From: Microbacteriaceae bacterium
GTDB lineage: Bacteria; Actinomycetota; Actinomycetes; Actinomycetales; Microbacteriaceae
Length of the DNA stretch: 64,000 nt
Assembly: GCA_025464975.1 (NCBI GenBank)
Contig: JAODMT010000017.1
Span: 62,001-126,000, forward strand
Direction of reading: 5' to 3'
The position numbers were made by a program, and so were the translations under genes. Position 1 is the stretch's first letter; each line of letters begins with the position of its first letter. The notes beneath the pieces were generated by a model. The model was not told the origin of the DNA. It was given only the letters and a program-made list of their open reading frames with translations, and did no database searches. Shown here in pieces: positions 61,586 through 64,000 of the stretch.

Positions 61586-64000
61586 ATGACTGCGACCCCG
61601 GCCGCGTTCGACTCGGCAAGGTCGACTGTCGCAGAGATACCCCAGTCGTGGTCGCCGGCCGGATCGTCGAAAATCTGCCGAACCGACCAGGCCGTAGCGC
61701 CCTCGTCAACGATGAGCATCGCCGAGCTTCGGGCGTCGCCACCGGTTCCGAGGTTGTTGTGGGCGTCGAAGTAGTCGTCCATGGCCTCGGCCCAGGCCTC
61801 CGCGTCGAAGCCGGCTGCCGCATCCAGTTCGCCGAGCTCCTCGTAGTTCTCCAGGGCCGCCAGCTGCACTCGACGGAACAGTTCATTTCGCACGAGGATG
61901 CGGAACGCGCGAACGTTGCTCGTCACGTTGTGCGGTGCCGGCGGAAGCACCGGCGCCTCCGCGTCGATGGCCGCCTTGGGGTTGATCAGCTGTTCCCACT
62001 CGTCGAGAAGGCTCGAGTCGACCTGGCGCACCAGCTCTCCGAGCCACTCGATAAGATCCAGAAGTTCCTCGGTCTTCGCCTCATCCGGAATGGTCTGTCG
62101 GGCCGCCCGGTAGGCGTCGGAGAGGTACCGAAGCACGAGCCCCTCGGAACGGTTGAGCTTGTAGAACCCGATGTAGTCGTTGAAGGTCATCGCGCGCTCG
62201 TAGAGATCCCGTACTACCGATTTGGGGCTCAACTCGAAGTCGCCAACCCACGGCTGGGATGCGCGGTATGTCTGGAATGCCGCATCCAAAAGTTCCGCGA
62301 GCGGCTTCGGATAGGTCACCTGCTCCAGGAGTTCCATCCGCTGGTCGTATTCGATTCCCTCGTTCTTCATCGCGGCGACCGCCTCGCCTCGCGCCATGAA
62401 CTGCTGGGCGGATAACACGGGACGCGGATCGTCGAGTGTCGCCTCGAGCACCGAGATGACGTCCAGGGCGTAGGTCGGCCCGTGCTCGGCCGTCTGCCCG
62501 GCGGCCAACTCCGCCGGTTGCAGCAGATCGAACACGGCGAGCGCGAACGGGGAGAGCGGCTGGTTGAGCGCGAAGTTCGGCTGGAGGTCGACGGTCAGGC
62601 TGATGGTGCCGGTCGGGCTCTGTTGAACGATCTCGGCCGTGCGGAGCGTGCGGTAGATGGCGAGCGCCTGGCGGGCGAGCTCCCGCTGCCTCTGGCGCGG
62701 CTCGTGATTGTTCTCGATGAGCTCGCGAAGCTCGTCGAACGGCTTCCCCCCGCGGCCGATGACGTTGAGCACCATCGCGTGGTTCACCTGCATGCTCGAG
62801 GTGAGTCTCTCAGGCTCGGCGGAGACGAGGCGATTGAAACTCGGCTCGCCCCACGAGACGAATCCATCCGGGGCGCGCTTGCGCACGATCCGTTTGATCT
62901 TCTTCGGATCATCCCCGGCCTTGGCGAGCAGTCGCGCGTTCTCGGTCTCGTGATCGGGGGCCTGCACGACGACCGTTCCCGCCGTGTCGAAACCGGCGCG
63001 ACCAGCGCGGCCGGCGATCTGGTGGAACTCGCGAGCGCTCAACTGCCGCATCTTGGTTCCGTCGAACTTGGTCAGCGCTGTGAGCAGCACGGTTCGGATG
63101 GGAACGTTGATGCCGACGCCGAGGGTGTCGGTGCCGCAGATCACCTTGAGGAGGCCGCGCTGCGCGAGCTGCTCGACCAGTCGCCGGTACTTGGGCAGCA
63201 TCCCGGCATGGTGCACGCCGATTCCGCTGCGGATGAGGCGGCTGAGGGTGCGCCCGAAGTTGGTCGTGAACCGGAAGTCACCGATGGCCTCGGCGATCTC
63301 ATCCCGCTGCTCCCGACTGGCAATCTTCACGCTCGTGAGGGACTGGGCTCGCTCGAGCGCGGCAAGCTGGGAGAAGTGCACGATATAGATGGGCGCCTGG
63401 TTGGTGGCGAGCAGGTCCTCGACGGTCTCGTGCACCGGGGTGGTCGCATAGGAGAAGTGCAGTGGAACGGGCCGGTCGACCCCCGTGACGACCGCGGTTT
63501 CGCGAGCGTTGCGGGTGGAGAGGTCCTTCGCGAGCCACTCGACGTCGCCGAGGGTCGCCGACATGAGAATGAACTGCACCCGGGGCAGGGTCAGCAGCGG
63601 AACCTGCCACGCCCACCCGCGTTCGGGGTCGGAGTAGAAGTGGAACTCGTCCATCACCACCTGATCGACCGGCGCATCCGCGCCGTGTCGGAGTGCCAGG
63701 TTGGCGAGGATCTCGGCCGTGCAGCAGATGATGGGAGCGTCGGCGTTGACGCTCGAATCTCCCGTGACCATCCCGACGCTCTCCGCGCCGAAAATGTCGA
63801 CGAGGGCGAAGAACTTCTCCGAAACGAGAGCCTTGATCGGTGCCGTATAGAAGGTGCGCTTACCCGCGGCGAGCGCGGCGAAATGGGCCCCCGTCGCCAC
63901 GAGAGACTTGCCGGTTCCGGTCGGGGTGCTCAGGATGACGTTGGCCCCCGAGACGATCTCGATGAGCGCCTCGTCTTGGGCCGAGTAGAGCGAAAGGCCC
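61558..64000 (-). CDS. DEAD/DEAH-box RNA helicase, C-terminal part (cut by right edge)
   Basis: An ATP-dependent superfamily 2 helicase; 814 residues are visible. Motif I is just in the window (STPTGTGKSLVATGAHFAAL), then the DEFH box (VVMDEFHFYSDPERGW), SAT (FILMSATLGD) and the helicase C-terminal domain with motif VI HQIAGRAGRAGFDT. The large C-terminal region is typical of the actinobacterial HelY/MTR4-like group (DUF3516 domain), of RNA metabolism. The protein continues beyond 64000. The ORF stop is part of the 29-bp duplication. Confidence 0.9.
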   Translation of the reverse strand, partial: GLSLYSAQDEALIEIVSGANVILSTPTGTGKSLVATGAHFAALAAGKRTFYTAPIKALVSEKFFALVDIFGAESVGMVTGDSSVNADAPIICCTAEILANLALRHGADAPVDQVVMDEFHFYSDPERGWAWQVPLLTLPRVQFILMSATLGDVEWLAKDLSTRNARETAVVTGVDRPVPLHFSYATTPVHETVEDLLATNQAPIYIVHFSQLAALERAQSLTSVKIASREQRDEIAEAIGDFRFTTNFGRTLSRLIRSGIGVHHAGMLPKYRRLVEQLAQRGLLKVICGTDTLGVGINVPIRTVLLTALTKFDGTKMRQLSAREFHQIAGRAGRAGFDTAGTVVVQAPDHETENARLLAKAGDDPKKIKRIVRKRAPDGFVSWGEPSFNRLVSAEPERLTSSMQVNHAMVLNVIGRGGKPFDELRELIENNHEPRQRQRELARQALAIYRTLRTAEIVQQSPTGTISLTVDLQPNFALNQPLSPFALAVFDLLQPAELAAGQTAEHGPTYALDVISVLEATLDDPRPVLSAQQFMARGEAVAAMKNEGIEYDQRMELLEQVTYPKPLAELLDAAFQTYRASQPWVGDFELSPKSVVRDLYERAMTFNDYIGFYKLNRSEGLVLRYLSDAYRAARQTIPDEAKTEELLDLIEWLGELVRQVDSSLLDEWEQLINPKAAIDAEAPVLPPAPHNVTSNVRAFRILVRNELFRRVQLAALENYEELGELDAAAGFDAEAWAEAMDDYFDAHNNLGTGGDARSSAMLIVDEGATAWSVRQIFDDPAGDHDWGISATVDLAESNAAGVAVIRVSAVGML

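Overview
This is a 64 kb chromosomal segment of a high-GC Gram-positive bacterium, most likely an actinobacterium of the family Microbacteriaceae. The inference rests on gene order (lepA-hemW-hrcA-dnaJ-rsmE-HIT-phoH-ybeY-corC-era), frequent GTG/TTG starts, many probable leaderless promoters, and sugar ABC transporters without their own ATPase gene. No rRNA, tRNA, CRISPR array or prophage was recognised.

1-15 kb is core genome. On the minus strand run era (cut by the left edge), a CNNM/CBS protein, ybeY, phoH, a HIT protein, rsmE, dnaJ and hrcA with a CIRCE operator. Two DUF4870 membrane proteins and a repeat-rich convergent terminator follow, then hemW, a DUF1990 protein, lepA, an aminotransferase, rpsT and holA. 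An ArsR-type regulator and a His-rich cation diffusion facilitator (14.9-16.4 kb) form a metal-efflux pair.

16.4-29.1 kb is an accessory, stress-flavoured and visibly rearranged region. It has one intact HdeD-like membrane gene and two decayed copies of it flanking an alpha/beta hydrolase. It has two related short acidic proteins sharing an ELDAEDA motif that I do not recognise. It has two RsbRD/PucR-type regulators, one of which lost its DNA-binding domain through an internal deletion. It also carries an ABC1/UbiB kinase, a PRC-barrel protein with a tyrosine-rich tail, CorA, an AraC regulator, an IS5-type transposase relic, and a C-terminal ABC1 fragment fused to a displaced antisense piece of the upstream CDF gene. 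The unit HdeD / acidic protein / PucR has clearly been duplicated and then eroded.

29-50 kb returns to core and metabolic functions: comEC-comEA, leuS, pabB facing a tiny Cys/His-rich ORF and pabC, dedA, a four-gene glycine-betaine/choline-type ABC operon with a TetR regulator, an App1-like phosphatase, a methyltransferase, a glucose-6-phosphate dehydrogenase facing a GH15 glycosidase, a dienelactone hydrolase, a FUSC transporter, a conserved unknown protein and a quinone oxidoreductase.

51-58 kb holds an oligosaccharide-uptake cluster, all on the minus strand: LacI regulator, GH13 glucosidase, substrate-binding lipoprotein and two permeases, with a strong hairpin between binding protein and permeases. 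The window closes with a UbiA prenyltransferase, an operon of two alpha/beta hydrolases and an MFS exporter, and a DEAD/DEAH RNA helicase cut by the right edge.

All functional names are inferred by reading motifs; no database search was possible.
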